A stretch of DNA of 64,000 nt. Origin: Pseudomonadota bacterium. Its GTDB lineage: Bacteria > Pseudomonadota > Gammaproteobacteria > Xanthomonadales > Rhodanobacteraceae. This document shows positions 1 to 9,104 of this stretch, piece after piece. The position numbers and the translations under genes were made by a program. The DNA lies in assembly GCA_021827205.1 (NCBI GenBank), contig JAKAWV010000001.1, forward strand, positions 310,001-374,000, read 5' to 3'. Below the pieces are notes generated by a model, which searched no databases, was not told where the DNA came from, and saw nothing but the letters and a program-made list of their open reading frames with translations. Within the stretch, counting starts at the first letter, position 1. Each line of letters starts with the position of its first letter.

Positions 1-1
1 C

Positions 2-478
2 GCGCTCGATGGCAGCAAGAGCGCGTGGCAGGAGATTTCCGGCGGTGCCGACATGATCACCGTGGGCAAGTACGAGACACCCTCGCGTGCATACCTGGGG
101 CGCTTCAACTTCAAGGGCGCGGATCAGCAGAAGCTGGTCGGACAGCTTTCGGGCGGCGAGCGCGGACGCCTGCATCTGGCCAAGACGCTGATGAGCGGAG
201 GCAACGTGCTGGTGCTGGACGAGCCCTCCAATGATCTCGACGTGGAAACCCTGCGCGCGCTGGAAGAGGCGCTGCTGGAGTTCCCCGGCAGCGCCATCGT
301 GGTCTCGCACGATCGCTGGTTTCTCGACCGCATCGCCACGCATATACTTGCCTTCGAAGGCGATTCGCACCTCGAATTCTTCGCCGGCAATTATCAGGAA
401 TACGAGGCTGACAAGAAGCGCCGCCTCGGCGATGAAGCCGCGCAACCACACCGTGTGCGCTTCAAGAAAATCGCCTGA
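2..478 (+). CDS. ettA: EttA, energy-dependent translational throttle ABC-F ATPase (3' part)
   Basis: Cytoplasmic ABC-F protein that binds the ribosomal E site and couples translation to the ATP/ADP ratio. The gene enters from the left edge; only the last 158 residues, covering most of the second ATPase domain, are present. The ABC signature [13 protein letters not shown], a Walker B region reading DEPSNDLD (usually DEPTNDLD in this family), and the switch histidine in SHDRWFLDR are all visible. The stretch [12 protein letters not shown] and the C-terminal tail ending FKKIA match EttA rather than Uup or YheS. Reading frame 2 is open from base 2, so nothing suggests damage. The divergence of the downstream LysR gene in function implies separate transcription. 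Confidence 0.95.
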   Translation, partial: ALDGSKSAWQEISGGADMITVGKYETPSRAYLGRFNFKGADQQKLVGQLSGGERGRLHLAKTLMSGGNVLVLDEPSNDLDVETLRALEEALLEFPGSAIVVSHDRWFLDRIATHILAFEGDSHLEFFAGNYQEYEADKKRRLGDEAAQPHRVRFKKIA

Positions 479-571
479 GCATTGGTGCGGAGGCGCGTGT
501 CGGACGGGATGTTGGTCTGACTCTGACCGCGCGCACGGGATGGCCGCGCTTTACGGCTATGCTGCCGCGCA

Positions 572-1522
572 ATGATCGGTATCAGTCCCCGTCAGCTCGA
601 AGTGTTTGTCGCCGTCGCCGCGCTGGGCAGCGTGCGCGCCGCGGCCGAGCAATTGCACCTCACCCAGCCCGCGGCCAGCATGGCGCTGGCCGGGCTGGAG
701 CGGCGCATCGGCGTGGTGCTGTTTGATCGCGCGCGCCAGCGTTTGCACTTGAACGCGCGCGGTCGCGCCATGCTGCCGCAGGCGCGCGAGGTGCTGGTGC
801 GCATGCAGGCGCTGGAACGCAACGCCGCCGCCAGCCCCGACGAACTGCTGGGCGAGTTGCGCATCGGCGCCAGCAACACGGTGGGCAGCTATCGCGTCGG
901 CGAATTGCTGGGCGGCTTCATCGCGCTGCACCCGCAGGCCTCGGTGCAACTGCTGGTGGACAACACGCAAACGGTGCTGGAGCGCGTGCTGGATTATTCG
1001 CTCGATATCGGTTGCGTCGAGGGTCCGGTCGCGCGCAGCGGGCTGGAAGCGTTGCCATGGCGCGAGGATGCGTTGTGCGTGTGCGCGCGACCCAATCACC
1101 CCCTGGCGCAGCGCAAGCGCCTGGCGCCCAAGGATTTCTCCGGCGCGCGCTGGATTCTGCGCGAGCACGGCTCGGCCACGCGTGCGCTGGTCGAGCGCGA
1201 GCTGTCGCGCCTGCCTGTCGGCGTCACCGTGCTGGAACTGGGCAACAGCGAGGCGATCAAGCAGGCGGTGCTGGCCGGACTCGGCGTGGCCTGCCTGCCG
1301 CGCGTGGCGGTGCGTGCCGAGCTGGCGGCGGGTGAGCTGATCATCCTGTCGACACCGTTTCTGGACTTGAGACGCGAACTGTCGCTGGTGCTGGCGCGCG
1401 GGCGCTATCGCGGCGCGCTGCTGCAGGCCCTGCTGGATACCGCGCAGGCGGCGCCGCTGAACTCGGCCGCGACCACGACGGCGCGCGCGCGCGGCTCGCG
1501 TCGCGCCACCGCGCGCAAATAG
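572..1522 (+). CDS. LysR-family transcriptional regulator
   Basis: A 316-residue DNA-binding regulator of normal LysR length. Residues 5-60 form the winged helix-turn-helix: LEVFVAVAALGSVRAAAEQ, then LTQPAASMALAGLERRIG and LFDR. The rest is the two-lobed effector-binding domain, with the IGASNTVGSYRVGELLGGF start typical of CysB/CbbR-like members. A basic, low-complexity tail (residues 295-316, rich in A, T and R) extends beyond the domain. The ATG at 572 is the first in frame that gives the canonical N-terminus. It lies 94 bases after ettA on the same strand. No divergent target gene is adjacent, so the regulon and effector cannot be inferred. Confidence 0.9.
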   Translation: MIGISPRQLEVFVAVAALGSVRAAAEQLHLTQPAASMALAGLERRIGVVLFDRARQRLHLNARGRAMLPQAREVLVRMQALERNAAASPDELLGELRIGASNTVGSYRVGELLGGFIALHPQASVQLLVDNTQTVLERVLDYSLDIGCVEGPVARSGLEALPWREDALCVCARPNHPLAQRKRLAPKDFSGARWILREHGSATRALVERELSRLPVGVTVLELGNSEAIKQAVLAGLGVACLPRVAVRAELAAGELIILSTPFLDLRRELSLVLARGRYRGALLQALLDTAQAAPLNSAATTTARARGSRRATARK

Positions 1523-1560
1523 AAACGAAGGATCTCGCAAGCAGGGCGCAGGCCGCCGCG

Positions 1561-1615
1561 TAAATGGCTTTGGTTACTTTCCCCGAACGGAAAGGAACAA
1601 GGCAACCTTGCCCGG
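1561..1615 (-). repeat. Degenerate copy of the CTTTCC stem-loop repeat
   Basis: Read on the minus strand, this stretch contains a GCAAGGTTGCC block, then a stem-loop whose arms are GTTCCTTTCC and GGAAAGTAAC, then CCAAAGCC. The same order of parts occurs at 8263-8336 and, inverted, at 8945-9032. It lies in the 173-base gap between the LysR gene and the convergent ptsI, where no gene is seen. Confidence 0.6.
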
Positions 1616-1695
1616 CGGCTGATCATGGATGAGTGAGCGCAGCGAAGCCACAGGGCGAGTGTTCGTTGATGCGCGCGATCAAGCGGCGCGTGCAC

Positions 1696-3444
1696 TCAGC
1701 GATTGCCGAGCGTGCACAGCAGCGCTTCCATCTCGCCGCGCGATCCGGCGCGCAGCAGGCGCGGCACCAGCGCGCGCAGTTGCGCGCAGTGCGTGGCCTC
1801 GATCGCGGCGCGCGCCTGCGCCAGCCGTGTTGGCGCCATCGATAGCTCGCGGATACCCAGTGCCAGCAGCAACGGCACCGCCATGGGGTCGCCGGCGATC
1901 TCGCCGCACACACTGAGCGGTTTGTTGGCGCGGCGCGCGGCGATGGCGATACCGGCGATCAGGCGCAGCAACGCCGGGTGACGCGGATCGTAAAGCGCAG
2001 ACAGTGCGCCGAGGTTGCGATCGGTCGCGAGTACATATTGCGCCAGATCGTTGGTGCCGATGGCGAGGAAATCCGCCTCGGCCAGCAGCGCACGCACGCC
2101 CAGCGCGGCGGCCGGCACCTCGACCATGGCGCCTAGCGGTGGCAGCGCATCGGGCACCTGCGCACCCGCGGCCTTGAGTTTGGCGAGGCAATCCAGCGCG
2201 TGCGCGCGCACCGCGGCCATTTCCTCGGGCAGGGTGACCATCGGCAGCAGGATGCGCAGCGGTCCCAGTGCCGCCGCGCGCAGCATGGCGCGCAATTGCG
2301 TGCGCAGGATTTCTGGATGACGCAACGCGTGGCGCACGCCGCGCACGCCCAGCGCCGGGTTGGCCTCGGCCGGCATGTCCAGCCCGGTGCCGATGGCCTT
2401 GTCGGCGCCCAGATCAAGCGTGCGCAGTGTGGCTGGCGCGCCGTCCAGCACGTGCAGCAGCTCGCGCAGCGCGGCGAATTGTTCGTCCTCGTCGGGCAAG
2501 GTTTGCTTGCGCAGGTACAGCAACTCGGTGCGGTACAGGCCCACGCCCATGGCGCCCAGGGCGCGCGCTTCGGCGACTTCAGCGGGCAGCTCGGCGTTGG
2601 CATAAAGCGCGATCGACTCGCCATCACGGCTCTGCGCCGGGATCGCCGGCAGCGGCGGCAGGCGCCCGCGCGCGGCCTGCTCGCGCTGCCACTGGCGCAG
2701 GCTGCCGAGATCTTGCGCGGTGGGGTGGGCGATTGCGATGCCGCGCTCGCCATCGAGCAGCACCAGATCGCCATCGCCGAGGCTGCTGTCGGCACCGGGC
2801 ACCGAGCACAGCATCGGCAGGTGCAGGCTGCGCGCCAGAATCGCGGCGTGCGAATAAGCGCTGCCGCCGCTGGCGATGATCCCGCGCAGGCCCAGCTCGG
2901 TCATGCTCGCCACCTCGGCAGGCGATGGATTCTCGGCTACCAGGATCTCGCCCAGGCGTGCGGCCAGACGGTGCTCCTCGCTGCTGCCATCGTGCTCCAG
3001 CGCATCAAGCACGCGCGCGATCACATGCTGCAGATCATCCTCGCGCGTGCGCAGGTAGGGATCATCCATGCTGCGAAACACCTGCACCAGACGGTCGCGC
3101 TGCGCCTGCAGCGCGGCGGCGGCACGGAAGCGGCCCCTGCGGATCATGTCGTCCAGACCGGCGCGCAGTTCGGGGTCGTCGAGAATCAACGCATGGGTAT
3201 CGAGAAAGGGCTGCGCCTCGCGTGCCAGCGCGCCGTGCAGGCGCTGGCGCAGCTCGGCGAGTTCGCCGCGCGCGCGCGCCATGGCCAGGTCAAGGCGTTC
3301 AAGCTCGGCCGCGACGTCCTCGGCGCGCAGCAGACTGTCGTCGATGGCATGGCGCCTTGGTTGCAGCAGGCGCACGCGCCCCAGCGCCATGCCCGGCGCC
3401 GCGCGCTGGCCTTCGAGCACCTGGCGGATGGACGCGTGCGACAT
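1696..3444 (-). CDS. ptsI: Phosphoenolpyruvate-protein phosphotransferase (enzyme I)
   Basis: Cytoplasmic enzyme I of the phosphotransferase system; it takes phosphate from PEP on a histidine and passes it to HPr. The protein is 582 residues from the chosen ATG at 3444, a normal length. The phosphorylated histidine is His199 in GGSAYSHAAILARS. PEP-binding motifs include YRTELLYL, DLGADKAIG and the C-terminal SVCGEIAGDPMA. The start at 3444 lies 4 bases downstream of the ptsH stop; an upstream in-frame start would run into ptsH. No sugar-specific EIIBC permease is present, so with HprK and an EIIA of mannose type this is most likely a regulatory phosphorelay. Confidence 0.95.
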   Translation of the reverse strand: MSHASIRQVLEGQRAAPGMALGRVRLLQPRRHAIDDSLLRAEDVAAELERLDLAMARARGELAELRQRLHGALAREAQPFLDTHALILDDPELRAGLDDMIRRGRFRAAAALQAQRDRLVQVFRSMDDPYLRTREDDLQHVIARVLDALEHDGSSEEHRLAARLGEILVAENPSPAEVASMTELGLRGIIASGGSAYSHAAILARSLHLPMLCSVPGADSSLGDGDLVLLDGERGIAIAHPTAQDLGSLRQWQREQAARGRLPPLPAIPAQSRDGESIALYANAELPAEVAEARALGAMGVGLYRTELLYLRKQTLPDEDEQFAALRELLHVLDGAPATLRTLDLGADKAIGTGLDMPAEANPALGVRGVRHALRHPEILRTQLRAMLRAAALGPLRILLPMVTLPEEMAAVRAHALDCLAKLKAAGAQVPDALPPLGAMVEVPAAALGVRALLAEADFLAIGTNDLAQYVLATDRNLGALSALYDPRHPALLRLIAGIAIAARRANKPLSVCGEIAGDPMAVPLLLALGIRELSMAPTRLAQARAAIEATHCAQLRALVPRLLRAGSRGEMEALLCTLGNR

Positions 3445-3448
3445 GGAC

Positions 3449-3718
3449 TCAGGCGCCCTCGTCGAACTTGCGCTCGACCAGATCGATGACCGCATCCAGC
3501 ACGGCGGCTTCGTCGATGCCCTCGGCGCGCACGCCCAGCGGAGTGCCGGTGCCGGCGGCCAGCATCATCACGCCCATGATGCTGCGCGCATCGACCTCGT
3601 GGCCCTTGGCGCGCAGCCACACCCTGGCCTGGAAGCCCTGCACGGTTTGCACCAGCTTGGCAGCAGCGCGCGCATGCATGCCAAGTCGGTTGCTGATGAT
3701 GGTTTCGCGTTCGAGCAT
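3449..3718 (-). CDS. ptsH: HPr phosphocarrier protein
   Basis: Small 89-residue phosphocarrier that moves phosphate from enzyme I to EIIA. With the ATG at 3718, the active histidine in NRLGMHARAAAKL is exactly His15 and the regulatory serine in DARSIMGVMM is exactly Ser46, the residue phosphorylated by HprK. This numbering is why 3718 is preferred to the in-frame ATG at 3754, which would add 12 residues. ptsI follows 4 bases after the stop. Upstream lie 250 bases before the fabB stop. The Ser46 and the presence of hprK in the same cluster show that the serine-kinase branch of the system is intact. Confidence 0.93.
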   Translation of the reverse strand: MLERETIISNRLGMHARAAAKLVQTVQGFQARVWLRAKGHEVDARSIMGVMMLAAGTGTPLGVRAEGIDEAAVLDAVIDLVERKFDEGA

Positions 3719-3969
3719 CGCGCTGCCGCCGCGGAAAGAAATGGCGACTAGCATGCGGTCTGACGCGCACGCGGTCCAGCCCGGCGCGCGATCTCATCGT
3801 GGTGGTGGGCGGGTAATCCTCGCGGCGCGCACGGTCCGCGCCATCGGCCACGCGCAGCGCGCGCAGCAGCGGCTTTGCCGTTCCCGGCCCGTGTCGACCG
3901 CCGAGATCCCGCGACGTGCTCGGGGTGGTAGTCGAAAATTGCAAGCTCGCTCGACTATCCGCTCCCGGT

Positions 3970-5190
3970 TCACCCGCGAAACCGCCGCAACACCAGACTG
4001 CCATTGGTGCCGCCGAAGCCGAAGCTGTTGGACAGCACCGTATCCAGCGTGGTGGCGCGCGAGGCGCGCACGATGGGCATGTCGGCGGCGCGTTCGTCCA
4101 GCGTGTCGATGTGCGCCGAGCCGGCGATGAAATCGTCGCGCAGCATCAGCAGGCAGTAGATCGCCTCGTGCACGCTGGCCGCGCCCAGCGAGTGGCCGCT
4201 GAGCGCCTTGGTCGAGGACAGCGGCGGGCATTGCGCGCCGAACACCTCGCGCAGCGCGTCCAGCTCGGTGATGTCGCCCAGTGGCGTGGACGTGCCATGG
4301 GTGTTGATGTAGTCGATGTCGCCGCCGGCCGCGTCCAGTGCCATGCGCATGCAGCGCACCGCGCCCTCGCCGCTGGGCGCGACCATGTCGGCGCCGTCGG
4401 AGCTGATGCCGTAGCCGAGCAGCTCGGCATGGATGCGCGCGCCGCGGCGCTGCGCGTGTTCGAGGTCTTCCAGCACCAGCATGCCGCCGCCGCCGGCGAT
4501 GACGAAGCCATCGCGCTCGGCATCGTAGGGGCGCGAGGCGCGCGCCGGGGTGTCATCGAAATGCGTGGACAACGCGCCCATGGCGTCGAACTGCGCGGTC
4601 ATGCCCCAGTGCACTTCCTCGCCGCCGCCGGCGAACACAACATCCAGCGCGCCGCTTCGAATCTGCTGCGCGGCGGCGCCGATGCAGTGCGCCGATGTGG
4701 CGCAGGCCGCCGACAGCGAATAACTGATGCCACGGATGCCGAAGGCCGTGGCGAGACCCGCCGACACCGTCGAGCACATCGAGCGCGGAACCATGTACGG
4801 GCCGACGCGGCGCACACCGCGCGTGCGCAACAGGTCGGCGGTTTCGATCTGGCTGGCCGGCGAGCCGCCGCCGGAGCCGGCGATCAGGCCGCTACGCACG
4901 CTGCGCACTTGTTCGGGCGTCAGCCCGGCATCGGCGATGGCATCCTGCATGGCCACGCAGGCGTAGGCCGCGGCGTCGCCCATGAAGCGCTTGATCTTGC
5001 GATCGATGGCGGCGTCGAGGTCGATCTGCGGTACGCCGGCGACATGACTGCGCAGGCCCATTTCGACGTACTCGGGCACGTGGCGGATGCCGCTGCGGCT
5101 TTCGCGCAGCGCACCGCTGACCGTGTCCGCGTCGTTGCCCAGGCACGAAACGATGCCCATGCCGGTGATGACGATGCGTTTGTCGCTCAT
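3970..5190 (-). CDS. fabB: Beta-ketoacyl-ACP synthase I
   Basis: Condensing enzyme that elongates acyl-ACP and, with FabA, makes unsaturated fatty acids. It has 406 residues, normal for KAS I. The catalytic cysteine sits in SAACATS, and the two histidines and the lysine in [11 protein letters not shown] and [12 protein letters not shown]. The C-terminal [13 protein letters not shown] loop is intact. The ATG at 5190 lies 2 bases after the fabA stop, so the two genes are coupled as in other gammaproteobacteria. The surrounding genes are phosphotransferase genes, which is unusual; see the findings. About 215 bases without a gene separate it from ptsH, leaving room for a promoter. Confidence 0.95.
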   Translation of the reverse strand: MSDKRIVITGMGIVSCLGNDADTVSGALRESRSGIRHVPEYVEMGLRSHVAGVPQIDLDAAIDRKIKRFMGDAAAYACVAMQDAIADAGLTPEQVRSVRSGLIAGSGGGSPASQIETADLLRTRGVRRVGPYMVPRSMCSTVSAGLATAFGIRGISYSLSAACATSAHCIGAAAQQIRSGALDVVFAGGGEEVHWGMTAQFDAMGALSTHFDDTPARASRPYDAERDGFVIAGGGGMLVLEDLEHAQRRGARIHAELLGYGISSDGADMVAPSGEGAVRCMRMALDAAGGDIDYINTHGTSTPLGDITELDALREVFGAQCPPLSSTKALSGHSLGAASVHEAIYCLLMLRDDFIAGSAHIDTLDERAADMPIVRASRATTLDTVLSNSFGFGGTNGSLVLRRFRG

Positions 5191-5192
5191 GC

Positions 5193-5705
5193 TCAGAAGC
5201 CCGTGGTGTCGGTGAACAGGCCGACGCGCAAATCGCTGGCCGCGTAGATCGGTCGGCCATCGACCAGCATGCGGCCATTGCCGATGGCCATGGCCAGCTT
5301 GTGGCGCATCACCCGGCGCATGTCGATCTGATAAGTCACCAGGCGCGCCGTGGGCAGCACCTGACCGGAAAACTTCACCTCGCCTACGCCGAGCGCGCGG
5401 CCGCGCCCGGGCAGCCCTTGCCAGGCGAGGAAAAAACCCACCAGTTGCCACAGGGCGTCCAGCCCAAGGCAGCCCGGCATGACCGGATCGCCCTCGAAGT
5501 GGCAGCCGAAAAACCACAGATCCGGGTGGATATCGAACTCGGCCTCGATGTAACCACGGCCATGCGCGCCACCCGCATCCGAGATGCTGGTGATGCGATC
5601 CATCATCAGCATGTTGGGCAGCGGCAGGCGCGCGTTGCCGGGTCCGAACATCTCGCCGCGGCCGCAGGCCAGCAGTTGCTCGCGGTTGAATGAAGCAGTG
5701 GTCAT
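5193..5705 (-). CDS. fabA: 3-hydroxydecanoyl-ACP dehydratase/isomerase
   Basis: Hot-dog-fold enzyme that dehydrates 3-hydroxydecanoyl-ACP and isomerises the trans-2 to the cis-3 double bond, the branch point for anaerobic unsaturated fatty acids. It has 170 residues, the usual length. The catalytic pair is visible as His69 in [14 protein letters not shown] and Asp83 in LGLDALWQ. It is followed by fabB with a 2-base gap. Upstream, 74 bases separate it from the EIIA stop, with no obvious terminator. Cytoplasmic, homodimeric in the family. Confidence 0.95.
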   Translation of the reverse strand: MTTASFNREQLLACGRGEMFGPGNARLPLPNMLMMDRITSISDAGGAHGRGYIEAEFDIHPDLWFFGCHFEGDPVMPGCLGLDALWQLVGFFLAWQGLPGRGRALGVGEVKFSGQVLPTARLVTYQIDMRRVMRHKLAMAIGNGRMLVDGRPIYAASDLRVGLFTDTTGF

Positions 5706-5779
5706 GACAACTCCATGGCAATGTATGAGTGTGCGATGGTGCGCGCCGTGATGCCAGCGCTGCGGGTACGTCGACGCGC

Positions 5780-6184
5780 TCAGCAGGGTTCGTGGTCGAT
5801 GCGGATGCCGGTGTGACCACCGCTGACGGCGATTTCGGCCAGCTCGTCGAGCGGGCGCGCGGCGTAGTTGAGCACGCGCAGCAGCATGGGCAAGTTAAGG
5901 CCGGCGACCCAGCGCAGACGCGCGCGGTGTTCGCTGAGGCGCTGCGCGATGTTGCAGGGCGTGGCGCCGTACAGATCGGACAGCACCAGCACGCCCGCGC
6001 CCCGATCAAGGCTGGCGGCGTGCCGCGTGGCTTCGCGCAGCGACTGCTCGGGATCGGCATCGGCGGGCAGCTCGACGCTGTCCAGCGTGTCCGGAAGTTG
6101 CACCAGCACGTGGCGCGCGGCGGCGATCAGCGCCGTGGCCACGCCGGCATGGGTGACGAGCAGGATGCCGCTGGTCATGGTCAT
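5780..6184 (-). CDS. PTS EIIA component, mannose type
   Basis: A 134-residue stand-alone EIIA domain of the mannose family. The N-terminal ILLVTHAG carries the phosphorylatable histidine (His12 from the chosen ATG, His10 if the second ATG is used). [15 protein letters not shown] and [15 protein letters not shown] are the conserved core of the family. The ATG at 6184 forms an ATGA overlap with the rapZ stop, which decides the start. There is no IIB, IIC or IID partner in the window. In Proteobacteria such orphan EIIA proteins next to HprK and HPr are thought to be regulatory acceptors of phosphate rather than sugar importers. Confidence 0.9.
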   Translation of the reverse strand: MTMTSGILLVTHAGVATALIAAARHVLVQLPDTLDSVELPADADPEQSLREATRHAASLDRGAGVLVLSDLYGATPCNIAQRLSEHRARLRWVAGLNLPMLLRVLNYAARPLDELAEIAVSGGHTGIRIDHEPC

Positions 6185-7059
6185 TCCAGCTCGCGGTGAA
6201 AGGTGAGCACCTGCGTGTGACGCTCGCGGAAGTGCTCGGTCAGGCGCTCGGCCAGATACACCGAGCGGTGACGTCCGCCGGTGCAGCCGATGCTGACCGT
6301 GACGTAGCTGCGGTCCTCCTGCACGAAGTGCGGCAGCCAGCGCTCCAGCATCTGCTCCAGATCCTGCGCGAACTGCTGCGCCAGCGGCTGCGCATCGAGA
6401 TAGGCACGCACCGCGGCGTCGCGTCCCGACAGCGGACGCAGCGCCGGATCCCAGTGCGGGTTGGGCAGGCAGCGCGCGTCGAACACGAAATCGGCATCCG
6501 GCGGCAGTCCGTGCCGAAACGCGAAGGACTCGAACAGCAGTGTCAGCCCATCGCCACGCAGCCCGTAGCTGGTGGCGATCAGCCGGCGCAACTGGTGCAC
6601 GTTGAGCTCGCTGGTGTCGATCTGGCGCTCGGCGATCGCGCTCAGCGGTTTCAGCAGCGTGCGCTCGCGCGCGATCGCCCCGGCCAGCGACAAGCCCTGC
6701 GCGGACAGGGGATGGCGCCTTCGCGTTTCCGAATAGCGCTTGATCAGCACCTCGTCGCGCGCGTGCAGGAACACCAGCTCGGCCGGTGTGCCCGCCGCCG
6801 CCAATTGCGCCAGCACGCCCGGCATGCGCGTGAGGTCATCGCCCTGCGCGCGCACGTCGATGCCCACCGCGATGCGCCGCGGGCCGCCATTGCCGGCGGT
6901 GAGTGCATCGGCCAGCGCCGGAATCAGCGCCGCGGGCAGGTTGTCCACGCAGTAAAAACCAAGGTCTTCGAGAGTGCGCAAGGCCACCGTCTTGCCGCCT
7001 CCGGACAGACCACTGAGCACCATCAAACGCGGTGCGTTGGCCTCGATCACGCTCACCAT
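6181..7059 (-). CDS. rapZ: RapZ/YvcJ-family nucleotide-binding protein
   Basis: P-loop protein of about 292 residues; in E. coli it is the adaptor that delivers the small RNA GlmZ to RNase E and so controls GlmS (amino-sugar synthesis). The Walker A motif GLSGGGKT is at residues 17-24, followed by [17 protein letters not shown], and the C-terminal RNA-binding part holds [16 protein letters not shown]. Two coupled starts are possible: ATG at 7059 or GTG at 7056, the latter making a GTGA overlap with the hprK stop. It is translationally coupled to EIIA downstream. Whether it controls glmS here cannot be told from this window. Confidence 0.93.
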   Translation of the reverse strand: MVSVIEANAPRLMVLSGLSGGGKTVALRTLEDLGFYCVDNLPAALIPALADALTAGNGGPRRIAVGIDVRAQGDDLTRMPGVLAQLAAAGTPAELVFLHARDEVLIKRYSETRRRHPLSAQGLSLAGAIARERTLLKPLSAIAERQIDTSELNVHQLRRLIATSYGLRGDGLTLLFESFAFRHGLPPDADFVFDARCLPNPHWDPALRPLSGRDAAVRAYLDAQPLAQQFAQDLEQMLERWLPHFVQEDRSYVTVSIGCTGGRHRSVYLAERLTEHFRERHTQVLTFHRELE

Positions 7060-8006
7060 GGCGGCAGCTTCTGCATCTGGTGCGCCTGGCGATCGATGAA
7101 AGTCTGCGCGGGGTCGATGCCCTTGCTCTTCAGCATGTGATTGCGCACCGCGGCTTCGGCCAGCACCGCAAGATTACGCCCCGGTGCCACCGGGATGGTG
7201 ATCTGCGGCATCTTGACGCCGAGAATCTCGCGCTGGCCGAGCACGCCGGTGAGGCGCTGCATGCCGTCGCGATCGCCGCTGTGCTCGCCCGAGGGCAACA
7301 GGTGCAGCACCAGGCGCAGATATTTGGAATCCTTCACCGCGGTGTGGCCGTACATCTCGCGCACGTTGAGCACGCCGAGCCCGCGCACTTCCAGCAGGTC
7401 GCGCAGCAGCTCCGGGCAGGCGCCGTCGATCACGTCCGGCGCGATCAGGCTGAACTCGGGCGCGTCGTCGGCCACCAGACGATGGCCGCGCGTGATCAGG
7501 TCCAGCGCCAGCTCGCTCTTGCCGGTGCCCGGTTCGCCGGTCACCAGCACGCCGATCGAGTAGATCTCCATCAGCACGCCGTGCAGGGTTTGCGCGCGCG
7601 CCAGTATGCGCGTCAGGTGGTACTGCAGCCATGTGTAGATTTCGTGCCCGCGCTGCGCGCTGATCCACAGTGGCGTGTCACTGTCCTCGGCGGCTTCACG
7701 CAAGTCCGCCGGTACGGCCTGATCCTTGGTCACGACCACCGCCACCGGACGATGCACGAAGATCTTTTGCAGCGTTTCCCAGCGTTGGCGCGGCTCCAGC
7801 CCGTCAAGATAAGCCAGTTCCTCGCTGCCAACGATCTGCACGCGATTGGGGTAGATCACATTGAGATAGCCCACCAGGGACGGTCGGCGTTCGCGCCCGG
7901 CGCTGGGTTCGAGCAAGCGGCTTTCGCCGCGCACGCCGGCCACCCAACGCAGCGCGAGGCGCTCGTTGACTTTCTCGAACAACTGGCGGGCAGTGATGCG
8001 TTCCAT
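7053..8006 (-). CDS. hprK: HPr kinase/phosphorylase
   Basis: Bifunctional enzyme that phosphorylates HPr on Ser46 and removes the phosphate again. It has 317 residues. The P-loop GEPGTGKS is at residues 157-164, preceded by the conserved His142 in [12 protein letters not shown] and followed by the family signature [15 protein letters not shown], which takes part in phosphorolysis. It is the first gene of the minus-strand operon with rapZ and EIIA. In related genomes the genes upstream are usually ptsN, hpf and rpoN; here an approximately 1.1-kb gene-free stretch lies upstream instead. Confidence 0.95.
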   Translation of the reverse strand: MERITARQLFEKVNERLALRWVAGVRGESRLLEPSAGRERRPSLVGYLNVIYPNRVQIVGSEELAYLDGLEPRQRWETLQKIFVHRPVAVVVTKDQAVPADLREAAEDSDTPLWISAQRGHEIYTWLQYHLTRILARAQTLHGVLMEIYSIGVLVTGEPGTGKSELALDLITRGHRLVADDAPEFSLIAPDVIDGACPELLRDLLEVRGLGVLNVREMYGHTAVKDSKYLRLVLHLLPSGEHSGDRDGMQRLTGVLGQREILGVKMPQITIPVAPGRNLAVLAEAAVRNHMLKSKGIDPAQTFIDRQAHQMQKLPPW

Positions 8007-8199
8007 CCGTTCGCTCGGCGCGTGATCTGCGCATTCTGCCAGCAGGGGATGGCACGCGTATCGCGCGTCAGGTCGAGCGCCCCACGGGTGTCACCCTGAG
8101 CTTCGCTGAGGATCCATCTTTCTCTCCTCCGGAGATGATGATGTCGTCCGCTCTTGCCCGAGCGCTCGTTGCGCGTGAACCATTGTTTTGCGTGGAGCC

Positions 8200-8236
8200 T
8201 CGCAAGGTTGCCCTGTTCCGTGCGGCTGCCGCCGCG
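8200..8236 (+). repeat. Partial direct copy of the element end
   Basis: The segment running from CGCAAGGTTGCC through TGTTCCGTGCGGCTGCC is a direct, slightly diverged copy of the left end of the adjacent 8263-9032 element. It lacks the following stem-loop. It lies about 60 bases outside the element, so a second insertion or a tandem duplication of the end is likely. Confidence 0.65.
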
Positions 8237-8262
8237 CTTGAACGCGGGTGCTTGCGCAGCGC

Positions 8263-9032
8263 TTCGCAAGGCTGTTCTGTTCCGTGCCGCTGCCGCGGCG
8301 CGGGCTACTTTCCTTGCGGGGAAAGTAGCCAAAGCCATCCACGCGGCAGCTTGCGCCGTGCTGCGCACGGTGACTAGCTTCGCGCATCCTGCGCTACGCA
8401 AGTCACGCTGCCCTCGGCTCCTGCCGCGGGCGCTCGACGCCGCGCGACCTGCCTACTGGCAGGTCGCCAGCGCGACGTCTCACCCTGCGCTGCTCGCCGG
8501 CCGCCTTGTCCGCTCTCGCATCCTGCTTCGCGGCCAAGCCCGGCCCGTGCCTTCCGGGCGCGGGCGCGCAGCGCATGCGCTGCGCCCTGCGCGAACTCGC
8601 CCATCCATGGGCTCGAACATGCGCGCCTTTCCCTCGCGCCCGGCTGCGCTGCTCGGCGCTGGCCAACGCTACCCAGATCAAAGGCAACGGCGCGCGCAGC
8701 GCGCGCTGTTGATCTTCAATCCCCATCGGCAGCGGCGGGACTGCGCGGGAGAGGCCCGCAGGGCGAGCGCGAGGGGTGAGGCAGCCACTCCTGCCGAACG
8801 CCCGCAACACGATGTTGCGGGCCGGGCGATCCGGCCCGTGCAGGATGCACAGGCCGAGATCGCGCTCACGCGCCGCAGGCCAGGGATGGCCATCGGCGCG
8901 CCCCGCGCAGGCACGCGCACCCGCGCAGCGGGCGCTGCGGTCGGGGTCGGCTTTCTTTGGTTCCTTTCTGTGCCGATCAAAGAAAGGAACCCGCGCCGCG
9001 GCAGCGGCACGGAACAGGGGCAACCTTGCGAA
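8263..9032. mobile_element. Non-coding element with about 42-bp inverted ends and internal stem-loops
   Basis: The left end (8263-8304) is repeated as its reverse complement at 8990-9032, differing mainly in a short block in the middle. Just inside each end lies a perfect 11-bp stem-loop: GGCTACTTTCC at 8303-8313 pairs with 8320-8330, and GGTTCCTTTCT at 8959-8969 pairs with 8981-8991. A third perfect 10-bp hairpin (GCGACCTGCC, 8444-8453 with 8458-8467) is internal. No plausible protein gene is present; the long open frames here are composition-driven. The parts recur singly at 1561-1615 and 8200-8236. Whether this moves as a unit, or is two repeats in opposite orientation around a degraded gene, is not shown by the sequence. 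Confidence 0.55.
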
Positions 9033-9104
9033 GTCCAGGCAAGTGCGAGCGTCCACGCCAGCGCCAAGGCCAGCGTCACGCGCGAACATTCCCGCTTCAG
9101 CGAG

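Noticed and set aside
2200-3489. A 429-codon open frame on the plus strand opposite ptsI
   Set aside because: It is the mirror of ptsI caused by high GC at third positions; its translation is rich in Q, A, R and H with no domain, while ptsI is full-length and conserved.
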